Shown one piece after another: positions 44,072 to 55,100 of a stretch of 64,000 bases of DNA. Source of the DNA: Arenibacter algicola (GTDB taxonomy: Bacteria > Bacteroidota > Bacteroidia > Flavobacteriales > Flavobacteriaceae); contig NZ_JAHKPO010000024.1 in the NCBI RefSeq assembly GCF_018860365.1, forward strand, positions 248,001 to 312,000. Reading direction: 5' to 3'. The notes beneath the pieces are model-generated. The model was not told the origin of the DNA, made no database searches, and worked only from the letters and a program-made list of their open reading frames with translations. Position 1 is the stretch's first letter; each line of letters starts with the position of its first letter. A program made the translations under genes and the position numbers.

Positions 44072-46129
44072 GTGAAAGGACTCGTTATATTACTCTTATT
44101 AACCTCAAGCCTCTGGGCTCAAGATACCGCTTCGGTCAAGGTTATAGCTCGCTCCTTGCCCAACAAAGTAATATTGCGATGGGCAGTGGACCAGCCCTTG
44201 GCATGGAAGAATGCCAATGAATTAGGTTTTTGGATAGAAAGAGCAACCATTTCAAGGAACGGCGAGGCTGTGGTACCCATAGAAAGGAAACAATTGGTTA
44301 CACAACCACTAAGACCAAAACCTTTGGAAGAATGGGAAGCACTGGCCTTACAAGATCAGAATGTAGCTATATTGGCCCAGGCTTTATATGGTGACACCTT
44401 TGAAGTTAGTCCTCCTGGAAATCAGATGGGTGCTGTCTATGCTATAAACGATGAATTGGAACAGCGTTTTACTATTGCCTTGGTAGCTGCAGAACAAAAC
44501 TATGAGGCTTCCAAATTAGCGGGCTGGGCCATAGAGGACCCTTCGGTTATTGCTGGCGAAAAATATGTTTATTCTGTATCGGTAGCATTTCCACAACAAA
44601 GTAATATTACCATTAACAATGGAACGGTATATGCTAGCCCAGATATGCACGAAGCCCTTCCGAAACCTATAGGCTTAGCTGGTGTCTTTACTGATAAAAA
44701 AGTTACATTGAGTTGGAACTTCAATTTGTTGCAACATGTATATTCCAATTACCAAATTGAAAGATCTCGAGACAATATTTCTTTTGAGCCCTTAAACGGG
44801 ATCCCTATATTCAATGCCCAACAACCCAAGGAAGGCTCCGAAATATCCATGTTCTATATGGATTCAATACCCAATAACGCTAATTTCTATTATCGCGTTA
44901 TAGGTAAAACTGCTTTTGGGGAAACTGGACCAAGTTCTGACACAGTTCATGGTAAGGCGGAAGAAACATTGGGTTTTGTTCCCCGAATATATCAAAAAGA
45001 ACTGCCTACGGATAATAAGGTAATTCTCCGATGGGAATTTAAGGAGGAAGGGAACAGATTAATTGATAAGTTTCAACTGCGCAAGGCAAACAACAACAAA
45101 GGTCCCTTTTCAACAGTACTTGATAATATTCCAATAACGGCAAGGGAAATAACCTATGAAGGTTTGGACAGGGTAAATTATTTTACCATCGTTGCCATGG
45201 GCAAAAATAAGGTGGAAAGTGAATCCTATTCCTCCCTTGTCCAACCAGTTGATTCCCTGCCCCCCACCACCCCAATTGGACTTAAAGGAACTATAGATAC
45301 TACTGGAGTTGTTAAATTATCTTGGTCAAAAAATCTGGAAGAAGATTTGGGGGGATATCGAATCTACCGGTCATATAATCCACAGACGGAATTCAGTGAA
45401 GTTACACAGACTACTTTTAAACACGAAAACTATACGGATACAGTATCAATAGCCAATTTAAATAAAAAAACATACTATAAGATATTGGCGGAGGACCAAC
45501 GTTTTAATCGTTCAAAATTTTCCGAAGTATTGGTCATAGACAAACCGGATATTATTCCGCCATCTTCCCCTATTCTGGACAATTATGAAGTAACTACGGA
45601 CGGGATTAGGATTTATTGGATTCCCAGTGGCAGTCCGGATGTTAGCTCACATATTGTATATCGAAAAACTGGAGGGGAACAGAATATCCAATGGGAGAAA
45701 TTATTTGAATCCAAGTCATTACAAGATTCCACTTTTCATGATTCTACATTGCAAGGTCCGAATGTTTTCAGTTATACCGTGGTAGCCAGAGATTCGGTTG
45801 GATTGGAAAGTATCCCTGCCAAACCAATTTCGGTTATTTGGACCGGAAAGGCAGTTAAAGATGAAGATATAAAATTTTCTGGAACCGTAAATCGAGAATT
45901 GAGATTTATTAACCTAACATGGAAAGTCAAGGATTTTCATGTTTTGGAGTACCGTTTATTTAAAGGGAAAGAAGACAAGGGGCTAAGGCTATACAAGACC
46001 TTGAATGGAACTTCCAAAGAGTATAACGATGTGGATTTGGAGATAAATTCAAATTATACTTATGGGTTGCAAATGGTCCTACCTGGTAATCGGACTACTT
46101 TCATAAAGAAGATTAATTTAAAGTATTAG
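44072..46129 (+). CDS. Secreted fibronectin type III protein
   Basis: 685 residues from a GTG start at 44072, giving signal MKGLVILLLLTSSLWAQD. Modules with FN3 sequence follow one another: KPIGLAGVFTDKKVTLSWNF, PPTTPIGLKGTIDTTGVVKL, IIPPSSPILDNYEVTTDG. There is no T9SS tail. It is likely a scaffold or ligand-binding surface protein. It sits between the giant protein and the SprB-like gene in one operon. Confidence 0.7.
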   Translation: MKGLVILLLLTSSLWAQDTASVKVIARSLPNKVILRWAVDQPLAWKNANELGFWIERATISRNGEAVVPIERKQLVTQPLRPKPLEEWEALALQDQNVAILAQALYGDTFEVSPPGNQMGAVYAINDELEQRFTIALVAAEQNYEASKLAGWAIEDPSVIAGEKYVYSVSVAFPQQSNITINNGTVYASPDMHEALPKPIGLAGVFTDKKVTLSWNFNLLQHVYSNYQIERSRDNISFEPLNGIPIFNAQQPKEGSEISMFYMDSIPNNANFYYRVIGKTAFGETGPSSDTVHGKAEETLGFVPRIYQKELPTDNKVILRWEFKEEGNRLIDKFQLRKANNNKGPFSTVLDNIPITAREITYEGLDRVNYFTIVAMGKNKVESESYSSLVQPVDSLPPTTPIGLKGTIDTTGVVKLSWSKNLEEDLGGYRIYRSYNPQTEFSEVTQTTFKHENYTDTVSIANLNKKTYYKILAEDQRFNRSKFSEVLVIDKPDIIPPSSPILDNYEVTTDGIRIYWIPSGSPDVSSHIVYRKTGGEQNIQWEKLFESKSLQDSTFHDSTLQGPNVFSYTVVARDSVGLESIPAKPISVIWTGKAVKDEDIKFSGTVNRELRFINLTWKVKDFHVLEYRLFKGKEDKGLRLYKTLNGTSKEYNDVDLEINSNYTYGLQMVLPGNRTTFIKKINLKY

Positions 46130-46133
46130 GGGT

Positions 46134-49100
46134 ATGAGAATTTTCTTGACGTTAATTTCCATTTTTTTATTTCTAGAATCTACGTATTCTCAAGCATATG
46201 GACTCCATGTTACCTGGAATGGGACTTCCAGTTGTACAGGTGGTGCATATTATTCAGAATTTTTTCATTCTACAACTATCTATGATGTAAACGGTAATAT
46301 ACTTGATCAAATCAATTCTGGGGCCAATAGAATCCGGACTAGTTATATAAATACATTTAATGTCAGACCTTATCGAGTAACGCATGTATTTGATTGTCAA
46401 ATTTTAGAAGGTCCTTATACTGGCTATAAACAATCAGATGACTTAATAATACCTCCGGCAGGTAATTGCGTTGGAAATGTTGGCCAATATCTTGATATAG
46501 ATCTATTTGTTCCATCGGAGTTGTTGAACACCCCAGTTACATCGTTATGCCCTAATGATACCGCCATAGTTCAAGTCGATAACGACTGCCACGGCCTGGT
46601 TTATGATTGGTTTTATTCTCTTAATCCTACAAACACACCTATACCATTGAACATACAAACAATGGGAACCAATTTGGAACACATAGATCTAAGAAATATT
46701 TTGCCAGAAGGGTATATCGGCAATATATATTTTAAAGCAAAAATTGACAATGATTTCACAAATTATATTACATACAATATTGTGGGCTGTTCCCCAAACC
46801 TTGTCCCAGATCGTACAACAATTAAAAATGAGACCTGTTTTAAGAGTAATGATGGTAGTGTAGTTTTAACTTTTGACGATAATGTAGATGTGGTTAATGA
46901 ATTTAAAATGCGCTATTTTGTTTATGATGCTACCGCAAACCTAAACTTTGATCCTGAAAAAGAAAACCCACCTCAAACTTCAGAGCAGGAAGTATTAGAC
47001 CAATTAATTATGGTCAATGACGGAACAGACTATTTTACTGGGACTTTACCTGTGGGGCTAGGAGCTGGTAATTATAAAATTGTTTATCAAGAATTTTTTG
47101 ATGCTGGTGATGGAGCGGAGGTAATTATAAAAAGTGGAGGACTTACTGAACCTTTTGAAATCAAAAGACCCTCCGAGGTAAAAGTATCTATAGATAATAT
47201 CATCCAGCCCAGTTGTGCTGGAGAAAAAGGGTCAGTAACATTAATCGGGCAGGGCGGCGGTTTCGCTCCCAATGAAAATACATCATTAGAATATGGTATT
47301 CAAGGGGATGATGAGAGCTGGAATTCGAATCCCACATTTTCTAATCTAGAACCTGGTAATTACACCTTTCTAGCGCGCAGTCCTACTGGTTGTATAAGTC
47401 TACTATCTGAAGAAATTATTATTTCTGCACCTCCTGAACTAACCTTCTCCAACCCTTCACCAGGAATCACATCATCAAGTTCCAATATGAATGGTGTAAT
47501 AGGTATAAACTATAACGGGGGAACACCCAATTATACTTTTGAATTGGCCAAGGAAAATGAAACTACTCTCGAATTTGAAACTATTACAAACCCAAAATTA
47601 ATTCATAATAGTCTAAACCAAACAGTTGATTTTCAAGAATTAGGAATTGGCATCTATAAGATAACTATAACAGACAGTAACGGTTGCAATCTAACTTCTG
47701 AAAATATTTTAGTTACCACCATTCCTCCCCCGCAGATAGTTGATCAGCAAGTGAATCAAATATTATGTCCAAATGGAAATAATGGGAGTATAACCCTAAC
47801 TATTTCTGGAGGGGTGCTTAATTATAACTACCAATGGACAATTAACGGGGTAATGTCCCCCATTCAAACTACAGGAAATCAAACGATTTCCCTAAACAAC
47901 TTATCAGAACCTGGGGAATACATTTTAAAAGTAGGCTCCAATGGTTTTACCGATTTTAATGATCCATCAGGTTACGACAGTAGCACAATAACTTTAAATA
48001 CCCCTGAAGAGGTTATAATAAATTCTGCGACCCAAAATAATATTAGCTGTTTTGGAGCTGCAGATGGCAATATCACAATAACTGCCTCTGGTGGCTTAAG
48101 CTACGAATACAAATTGGACTTTTTCGATACATGGAAACCCCTCAATAACGGCATAATTCCTATAACCAGTGGCGGATTCTATGATGTTTATCTTAGAAAC
48201 CAAAATAATTGTGAGGCCGACCCTATAATGGGTGTATTGGTAACTGAACCAGATGAACTAAACGTCACGTCGACTTCTGAAAACGTTACTACAAATGGAG
48301 GTAACCAGGGCAGCATAACACTTACCATAGTTGGAGGAACACCATTTTCCGAACCCGCCGATCCATATACAATTACTTGGACCAGGGACGGTCAGCCTTT
48401 TACACCTCCAACCGGATCTATAAGTACCAATCTTGTTAATTTGGAAGCTGGTGAATACATAGCTCAAATTACCGATGTCAATGGCTGTTCACCTCATAGT
48501 AACCTTCCTATTGTAATAGACCAGCCGGGGCCATTAGGGATTACAAGCCTTACCGCAACGTCCGTTCTTTGTAAGGGGGAAGCAACAGGCGGTATAACCG
48601 CAGCGGTGACTGGTGTAGCACCTTTCAATTACATATGGGAACGACAGGATGGCCAACCCATAATATCACCAAATACCCCAACTATTGCTAATTTGACCAA
48701 AGGCATTTATATCCTAAGGCTAACAGATGCCTCAGGGGACCCGGAAGTAACTGACACTGTTACCGTAACAGAGCCCCTAGAGACCTTGGATGCAATAGTA
48801 GTACCTACGGCGGCTTCTTGTTATGGTGGTAATGACGGGAGTATACAGATTAACGCTCTGGGAGGCACCGCTCCTTATGAATATGCCATCGATGATGGCT
48901 TCGGATTTCAAGTAGGTGATACATTTAATGATTTAGGCCCAAGAACTTATGTAGTTACTGTTCGTGATAATAACTTATGTGAATTCACTACCACAGTAGA
49001 AATTATTGAACCATTACAAATTTCAGTAACTGAAAGCATTTCAATCGTTACATCTACAGGAGGTTCAGATGGCAGTATTACCCTTGAGGTGTCAGGAGGA

Positions 49101-51764
49101 ACAGAACCTTATGCCTACAGTTGGACCGGACCTGGAATTAACATCCCTAGAACCACTAAGGATATTGATGTATTAGTAACAGGTAATTATACAGTGGAAA
49201 TCACCTCTCCAGGGAATCAAGGTGGTATAGACGGTTGTTATTTCGCCCAAACCTTTTTCGTACCAGAACCAGGTCCCTTGTCCATAAACAACATTACCAC
49301 AACAGATGTAAACTGCTTTGGCGAAGCCACCGGCAGCATTACCACAATGGTAACTGGAGAGGGGACTATCGTTTATGAATGGACTTTTGCTGATGGAAGT
49401 CCAATTTTAGTAAGCAACGGTACAGATGGCCCTGACATTACGGGCATTAGTGCCGGGAGTTATATGTTGACCGTCACCGATGACAATACAACGACTTCAT
49501 CATCCCCAATTGCGATCAATCAACCCACAGCACCACTCAATATAACCAATATATTCACTACAGATGTAAGTTGTTTTGGTGGTACCGATGGCAGTGTTCA
49601 AATAGAGGCCTTTGGTGGAACAGGAGCCTATACTTATTCCTTGGATGGCATTAATTATCAGAACTCCGCTTTCTTTAATGGACTGGCCCAAGCTAGCATT
49701 ACGGCCTATGTAAGGGATAGTAATAATTGTGATTTTATATCTCCTGATCCAGTAATTATCAATGAACCCCAAGAACTAAGTTTCGTTATCGACCTACAGC
49801 AACCACTTTCAGCGGCAAATGTCTCAGATGGAGCAATTAGTATAACGGCATCCGGAGGGACTGGAAACCTAAGCTATAGTTGGACAGGACCGGATGGATT
49901 CACATCAACTAATGAAGATATTATTGACTTGGCACCTGGAGATTACATACTGACCATTACCGACGATAATTATGCCCTTAATAACGACCTCGGCTGTCTA
50001 TTGGTATCCAGTCCTATAACTATTGCGGAACCTGGAACTCTACTGGTGGACCTAGTTCAAACTGTAATGCTGGAATGTAACGGAGACGATTTCGGTGAAA
50101 TTATGGCCACCGTTCAAGGTGGAGTCCCCCCTTATACCTACGAATGGTTTGAGGTAACAAACAGTAATTCTATCTTGGGAGAGGATACAGAAATTATTGG
50201 CAATCTCTCCGCGGGACAATATTTTGTTAGGGTCACGGATGCAAACACAATTTCGGCAGAGGCCGTACCAATAAGCATAACTCAGCCCGAGGTATTGGAA
50301 ATAACGGTAGTCGAATTAACCGGTGTGCTATGTAATGGTGAGGCAACAGGCGCTATTGAAGTCTCCGTATCTGGAGGTACCAGCCCATATAGCTTTTTCT
50401 GGAGCAATGGATCCAAAACCCAAAATTTAATCGATTTGGAACCAGGGGAATATACTTTGGAGGTATTTGATGATAATGGTTGTTTTGAAGAAACCTCTTT
50501 TGCCATTAATCCAGCTCCCGACCCGGTTCGCATTGTCGATGCTACAACAAGCAATGTATCGCAATACATGGCTAATGACGGTAATATCTCACTTCAAATA
50601 GAAGGTGGAGCCGCACCATACGCTATAAATTGGATTAGACTTTCGGATAATATGGAAATAGGAAATACACAGGAAATCACAAATCTAACCGCAGACTCCT
50701 ACCAAGTTTCCATTTCTGATAACAACGGCTGTAGCCTAACAACAATATATGATATATCCCAACCTGACATTGTGGAGGAAATAATCACACAGCCTAGCTG
50801 TTCTAGCGAAAATGATGGCAGCATAGAAGTAATTGTAAATCAAGGTAACGGAACATTCACGTACAGTTGGGATACTGGAGCCTCAACGAACAGTATAACA
50901 AATTTGGCTCCAGGAAATTATACCGTAAACATCAATGGTTTTGGCAATGGCACTTTAACCAGAACGTATGTAATAGAAGAACCAATTCCATTAGAAGTCA
51001 ATTTGGGCGAGGACAGGACCCTTTGTGCAGGACAGGAAATAGCACTGAATGCAACTGCAAACAATGCGAATGCCACTTACAATTGGACTTCAGACAATGG
51101 ATTTTCCAGTTCCGAGCCAAGCGTTACAATTAATGAAAGTGGCAATTATTCTGTAGTAGTTACCAACCAAAATGGCTGTATGGCAACAGGCACTATTTTT
51201 GTTATCGTTACAGATGATGAAATAAATGCCGAATTCGCAGTTTCCAGTCAAGTTTTTGTTGGGGAGTCACTTATTGCAGTGGATATTAGCTATCCACTTC
51301 CGGAAACGCAGGAATGGATATTGCCTGAAGGTGCAACTATTCTAAAGCAAGATTCGGACGAAGCCGAAATGGTTTTCAACGCACCTGGTGAATACGAAAT
51401 TGGAATCATAACCCAAATTGGTGAATGTTTCGCACAACAGACCAAAAAAGTTCTGGTAATGGAAAATGAAGCTTTTACTTCGGGTGAGGGCGAAGAGGAC
51501 CCCAGAGAACTTATTGAAGATTTTATCATTTATCCCAATCCCACTAGCGGAGAGTTCGTTGCAAATGTGACCCTCTCCGAACGGGGAGATATCAGCATTA
51601 AAATCTTCAACTTTGCCAACAACGCCCTTATGGCCTCTAAAAAAGAAAGAGGGGAATTGTCTTACACTATTCCCTTCGATATCTCCGGTCTGCCATCTGG
51701 CGTATATGCGGTTCTGCTCGAAACTCCCTATGGCAATTCGTTACGGAAAGTAATCTTGAAATAA
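46134..51764 (+). CDS. Giant SprB-repeat adhesin with T9SS sorting domain
   Basis: 1876 residues with signal LTLISIFLFLESTYSQA. After a 230-residue N-terminal domain I count 16 SprB-type repeats of the pattern C-x-G-x-x-DGSI-x-(6-8)-GG, for example ISCFGAADGNITITASGG. In several repeats the Cys is replaced (TTNGGNQGS, VTSTGGSDGS). Ig/PKD-like modules follow at about 1600-1770. The last 80 residues (DFIIYPNPTSGEF to LRKVILK) are a type A T9SS C-terminal sorting domain, so it is exported through the gliding/T9SS machinery. SprB itself is a moving cell-surface adhesin in F. johnsoniae. Confidence 0.85.
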   Translation: MRIFLTLISIFLFLESTYSQAYGLHVTWNGTSSCTGGAYYSEFFHSTTIYDVNGNILDQINSGANRIRTSYINTFNVRPYRVTHVFDCQILEGPYTGYKQSDDLIIPPAGNCVGNVGQYLDIDLFVPSELLNTPVTSLCPNDTAIVQVDNDCHGLVYDWFYSLNPTNTPIPLNIQTMGTNLEHIDLRNILPEGYIGNIYFKAKIDNDFTNYITYNIVGCSPNLVPDRTTIKNETCFKSNDGSVVLTFDDNVDVVNEFKMRYFVYDATANLNFDPEKENPPQTSEQEVLDQLIMVNDGTDYFTGTLPVGLGAGNYKIVYQEFFDAGDGAEVIIKSGGLTEPFEIKRPSEVKVSIDNIIQPSCAGEKGSVTLIGQGGGFAPNENTSLEYGIQGDDESWNSNPTFSNLEPGNYTFLARSPTGCISLLSEEIIISAPPELTFSNPSPGITSSSSNMNGVIGINYNGGTPNYTFELAKENETTLEFETITNPKLIHNSLNQTVDFQELGIGIYKITITDSNGCNLTSENILVTTIPPPQIVDQQVNQILCPNGNNGSITLTISGGVLNYNYQWTINGVMSPIQTTGNQTISLNNLSEPGEYILKVGSNGFTDFNDPSGYDSSTITLNTPEEVIINSATQNNISCFGAADGNITITASGGLSYEYKLDFFDTWKPLNNGIIPITSGGFYDVYLRNQNNCEADPIMGVLVTEPDELNVTSTSENVTTNGGNQGSITLTIVGGTPFSEPADPYTITWTRDGQPFTPPTGSISTNLVNLEAGEYIAQITDVNGCSPHSNLPIVIDQPGPLGITSLTATSVLCKGEATGGITAAVTGVAPFNYIWERQDGQPIISPNTPTIANLTKGIYILRLTDASGDPEVTDTVTVTEPLETLDAIVVPTAASCYGGNDGSIQINALGGTAPYEYAIDDGFGFQVGDTFNDLGPRTYVVTVRDNNLCEFTTTVEIIEPLQISVTESISIVTSTGGSDGSITLEVSGGTEPYAYSWTGPGINIPRTTKDIDVLVTGNYTVEITSPGNQGGIDGCYFAQTFFVPEPGPLSINNITTTDVNCFGEATGSITTMVTGEGTIVYEWTFADGSPILVSNGTDGPDITGISAGSYMLTVTDDNTTTSSSPIAINQPTAPLNITNIFTTDVSCFGGTDGSVQIEAFGGTGAYTYSLDGINYQNSAFFNGLAQASITAYVRDSNNCDFISPDPVIINEPQELSFVIDLQQPLSAANVSDGAISITASGGTGNLSYSWTGPDGFTSTNEDIIDLAPGDYILTITDDNYALNNDLGCLLVSSPITIAEPGTLLVDLVQTVMLECNGDDFGEIMATVQGGVPPYTYEWFEVTNSNSILGEDTEIIGNLSAGQYFVRVTDANTISAEAVPISITQPEVLEITVVELTGVLCNGEATGAIEVSVSGGTSPYSFFWSNGSKTQNLIDLEPGEYTLEVFDDNGCFEETSFAINPAPDPVRIVDATTSNVSQYMANDGNISLQIEGGAAPYAINWIRLSDNMEIGNTQEITNLTADSYQVSISDNNGCSLTTIYDISQPDIVEEIITQPSCSSENDGSIEVIVNQGNGTFTYSWDTGASTNSITNLAPGNYTVNINGFGNGTLTRTYVIEEPIPLEVNLGEDRTLCAGQEIALNATANNANATYNWTSDNGFSSSEPSVTINESGNYSVVVTNQNGCMATGTIFVIVTDDEINAEFAVSSQVFVGESLIAVDISYPLPETQEWILPEGATILKQDSDEAEMVFNAPGEYEIGIITQIGECFAQQTKKVLVMENEAFTSGEGEEDPRELIEDFIIYPNPTSGEFVANVTLSERGDISIKIFNFANNALMASKKERGELSYTIPFDISGLPSGVYAVLLETPYGNSLRKVILK

Positions 51765-51800
51765 AATATTTAAAAGACGAAAGATAAGGATCGACTTTTC

Positions 51801-51832
51801 TTGTCAAGGTTTACATGTTTTAAATATAGTTG
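51801..51832 (+). promoter_or_regulatory. Possible promoter of a small RNA upstream of susC
   Basis: TTG (51801-51803), 21 nt, then TATAGTTG (51825-51832), one mismatch from TAnnTTTG. Confidence 0.4.
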
Positions 51833-51837
51833 AATAT

Positions 51838-52046
51838 CCCTATATGGTTGTTTCAATTGGGAAAATCATATTGTCGGATATATTATAGCCCTGTTTAATA
51901 GAAGTTGAATTTAGAATTTCAAGCCAATACAACCAATTGTTGTAATGGCTTGAAAAGGCCCAAGAAACTAAGGCAGTTATTAGGAATGTCCTAATAAATG
52001 TAGGAAACAACTCTAAAATTCATGAATTTTAGAGTTGTTTTTTTTC
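51838..52046 (+). ncRNA. Candidate structured small RNA or attenuator upstream of susC
   Basis: Three hairpins follow in a row: 51920-51952 (7 + 6 bp with one mismatch), 51977-51997 (perfect 9 bp, 3-nt loop), and the terminator at 52005-52040. No reading frame was seen. It lies 395 bases wide between the adhesin and susC. It could be a small RNA controlling the SusC/D pair, a leader attenuator, or only trailing sequence. Confidence 0.4.
52005..52046 (+). terminator. Strong Rho-independent terminator before susC
   Basis: A perfect 16-bp stem (52005-52020 with 52025-52040), loop CATG, followed by Ts. It lies 241 bases after the adhesin stop and 114 before the susC start. Confidence 0.85.
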
Positions 52047-52159
52047 TTATCCGCAACATTCCATTTTTGTTAAGATATATTTAACGAATGTATGTTCTAG
52101 ACGTTTAACTAGGCTGGGCATGCATTTAAAAACAATTAACTAACTAAAATAAATTATTT

Positions 52160-55100
52160 ATGAAGATTACACTAGCTAAATGCCTATTGTTGGCGGGAGC
52201 ATTTTTATGTTTCGGACTGGCGGGGGCACAAACGGTGACAGGAAGTGTTTCGGATGGATCCGGACCCTTGCCTGGGGCGAACGTATTGGTTAAAGGTACG
52301 ACCAATGGAACCCAAACAGATTTTGACGGTAACTACTCTTTGGACAATGTGAGTAGTAATGCCACTTTGGTATTCAGTTATATAGGTTTCAAAACCATGG
52401 AAATACCTGTGGGAGGCAAGTCTACAATTAACGCAGTTATGGAGGAGGATGCCAGCGAACTGGAAGAGGTAGTATTGATCGGTTACGGTAGCCAGCGGAA
52501 ATCGGATCTTACCGGTGCTGTAGGGCAAGTAGATGCCGATCAGCTACAAGAACGTCCGGCCACATCTTTAAATCAGGCCTTATCGGGTAAGATTGCTGGG
52601 GTGCAGGTGAACACCAACTCGGGTCGCCCAGGTGGTAAATCCAACATTAGGGTTAGGGGTTTTAGTTCTATAAACTCTTCCAACAACCCGTTATATGTTA
52701 TAGATGGGGTTCAGTTGCCTCAAGGGAATCAAGCTAACTTTAGTTCGGCTATTGATTATTTAAACCCTAACGATGTAGTATCTATTGAAGTGTTGAAAGA
52801 TGCTTCATCCACAGCTATCTACGGGGCTCGTGGTGCCAACGGTGTTATTCTGGTAACCACCAAAAGAGGTCGCGCCGGACAGGGAAGGGTTACTTACGAT
52901 GTGGAGTATAGCGTAAACCAATTTGGTCCCAATAGGGCCAAGGTTTTAAATTCCGAACAGTATGCTATGATAGAGCAGCTTTCTTGGGAGAACACACAGA
53001 AATTTGACCCTGCTGGTTGGGCAGCTGGGAATTATGCCCAATATGAGCCAAGGCTAAAAAGGGCCAATCCCAATGTGGCTTATTTGTTTGATAGCGATGG
53101 TAAGGCCATCTACGATACCGATTGGTCCAAAGAAGTGGTGCAACATAAATTATCACAAAACCATCAGGTTGGTTTTTCAGGGGGTAATGAAAGAACAACA
53201 TATGCCATTTCTCTTGGTATTAGGGATGATCAGGGTCTTCTTAAGAATACCTATTTAAAGCGTTATTCAGGACGTTTTTCAATTGATGACCAGATTAAGA
53301 CATGGTTAAAGATAGGCGGTTCCTTAAGTTACAATAACCAAACGGAGAATTTGGCGGATACCAATGATCAAGTGCCACGTAGAATGGTAGAGGATTACCC
53401 TTTTTACCCTGGTCCTTTACATACAGGAGGACCATTGGAAGGTCTATATGCCAATAACAGGGATTATCCCTATGCGGAAGGTACCCGAAATTCGGTGAAC
53501 TGGCTTGAAAATAATGAGTATATTTTAAATACTCAAACTACGGCCGGAAGTTTTTATACCAATCTCAATTTAACCAAAGAATTGGAAATGAGGACAGTTA
53601 TCGGTGCCAATATCCTTACCCAGGAGAACAATGAATTCCGAAACAGTGTGCTGGATAATAATGCAGTTGCCAGAGCTCAGGCTAGCAATGAAAAACAAAC
53701 ATTCTGGTCTATTGAAAACTACTTGACCTATAATAAGGAAATCAATGAAAACAATTCATTGACCGCCTTATTGGGGGTATCTTGGCAACAGTCCAATCAA
53801 TTCTTTGTCAACGCAGATTCCAGAAACTTCCCGACCGACTTTTTTAAATATAATAACTTGGGTGCAGGATCGGATAATATAGCGGTACAATCCTTTGCGG
53901 ACAGGGAAGCACTAAACTCCTATTTCGGAAGATTGAATTATAACCTTTATGGTAAGTATCTATTTACAGTTACAGGTAGGGCCGATGGCTCCTCGAAATT
54001 TGGTGACAATAATAAGTTTTCCTTCTTCCCCTCAGCTGCAGTTGCCTGGAGGATTTCGGACGAGGATTTTCTTGTAGACAATGCTCTAATTTCCAACCTA
54101 AAACTTAGGACTAGTTATGGGGTTACAGGTAACTCCGAAATACCTCCTTATTCTTCCTTATCGCTTTTAAGTTCCAATTACGCTGCCATATGGAATGATA
54201 GCCGTGTTGGTGGTACAGGTTTGAATCGTTTGGCGAATCCGGATTTGAAATGGGAAAAGACTGCCCAGTACGATGTTGGAGTAGAATTAGGTTTATTTGA
54301 CAATAGAATTAGCTTGGAAGCTGATTATTACTATAGGAAAACTACCGATATGCTTTTGGATGCACCTGTTCCACAATCTAGTGGTTATGCTACCATTAGA
54401 AGAAATGTTGGGTCCATGGAGAACAAAGGTTTTGAATTTGGGCTATCTACAAAAAACATTATGACCGCAGACGTGACCTGGAATACTTCCTTCAATATTT
54501 CTATGAACAGGAACAAAGTACTTTCCTTGGCCACACCTTCTGATATTTTTGGTGTAGGTGGACCTGGAATTACGAACGAAACGAGTATTATTAGAGTTGG
54601 TGAGCCAGTAGGTGCCTTCTGGGGCCTTACCCGCTTGGGAACTTGGGGTACGGACGAGGCTGCTGAAGCCGCTAAATTTGTAAGTTACAGAAACGGACTT
54701 ACCATTTTACCAGGAGATATAAAATATAAGGATTTTAATGGGGATTATATTATTAATGATGAGGATAGGTCCATTATTGGAAACGGTTATCCAACGGCAT
54801 GGGGAACACTTACCAACTATGTCTCCTATAAAAACTTGGATTTCACCTTGGAACTACAATATTCTTGGGGTAATGACGTAATGGATATGAACCTTCACTC
54901 CAGTGAGGACAGACAGGCTCTTGCCAATAGTTATACCACAGTATTGGATGCCTGGACCCCTGATAATCAAGACACCATGATTGCCCAGGTTAGGGATACA
55001 CGTGCTGGTTATGTAACCAACGTGGATTCACATTGGGTAAAGGATGGTTCCTTTGTACGTGGTAGAAACGTAATGTTAGGATTTACTTTTGATCAAGACT

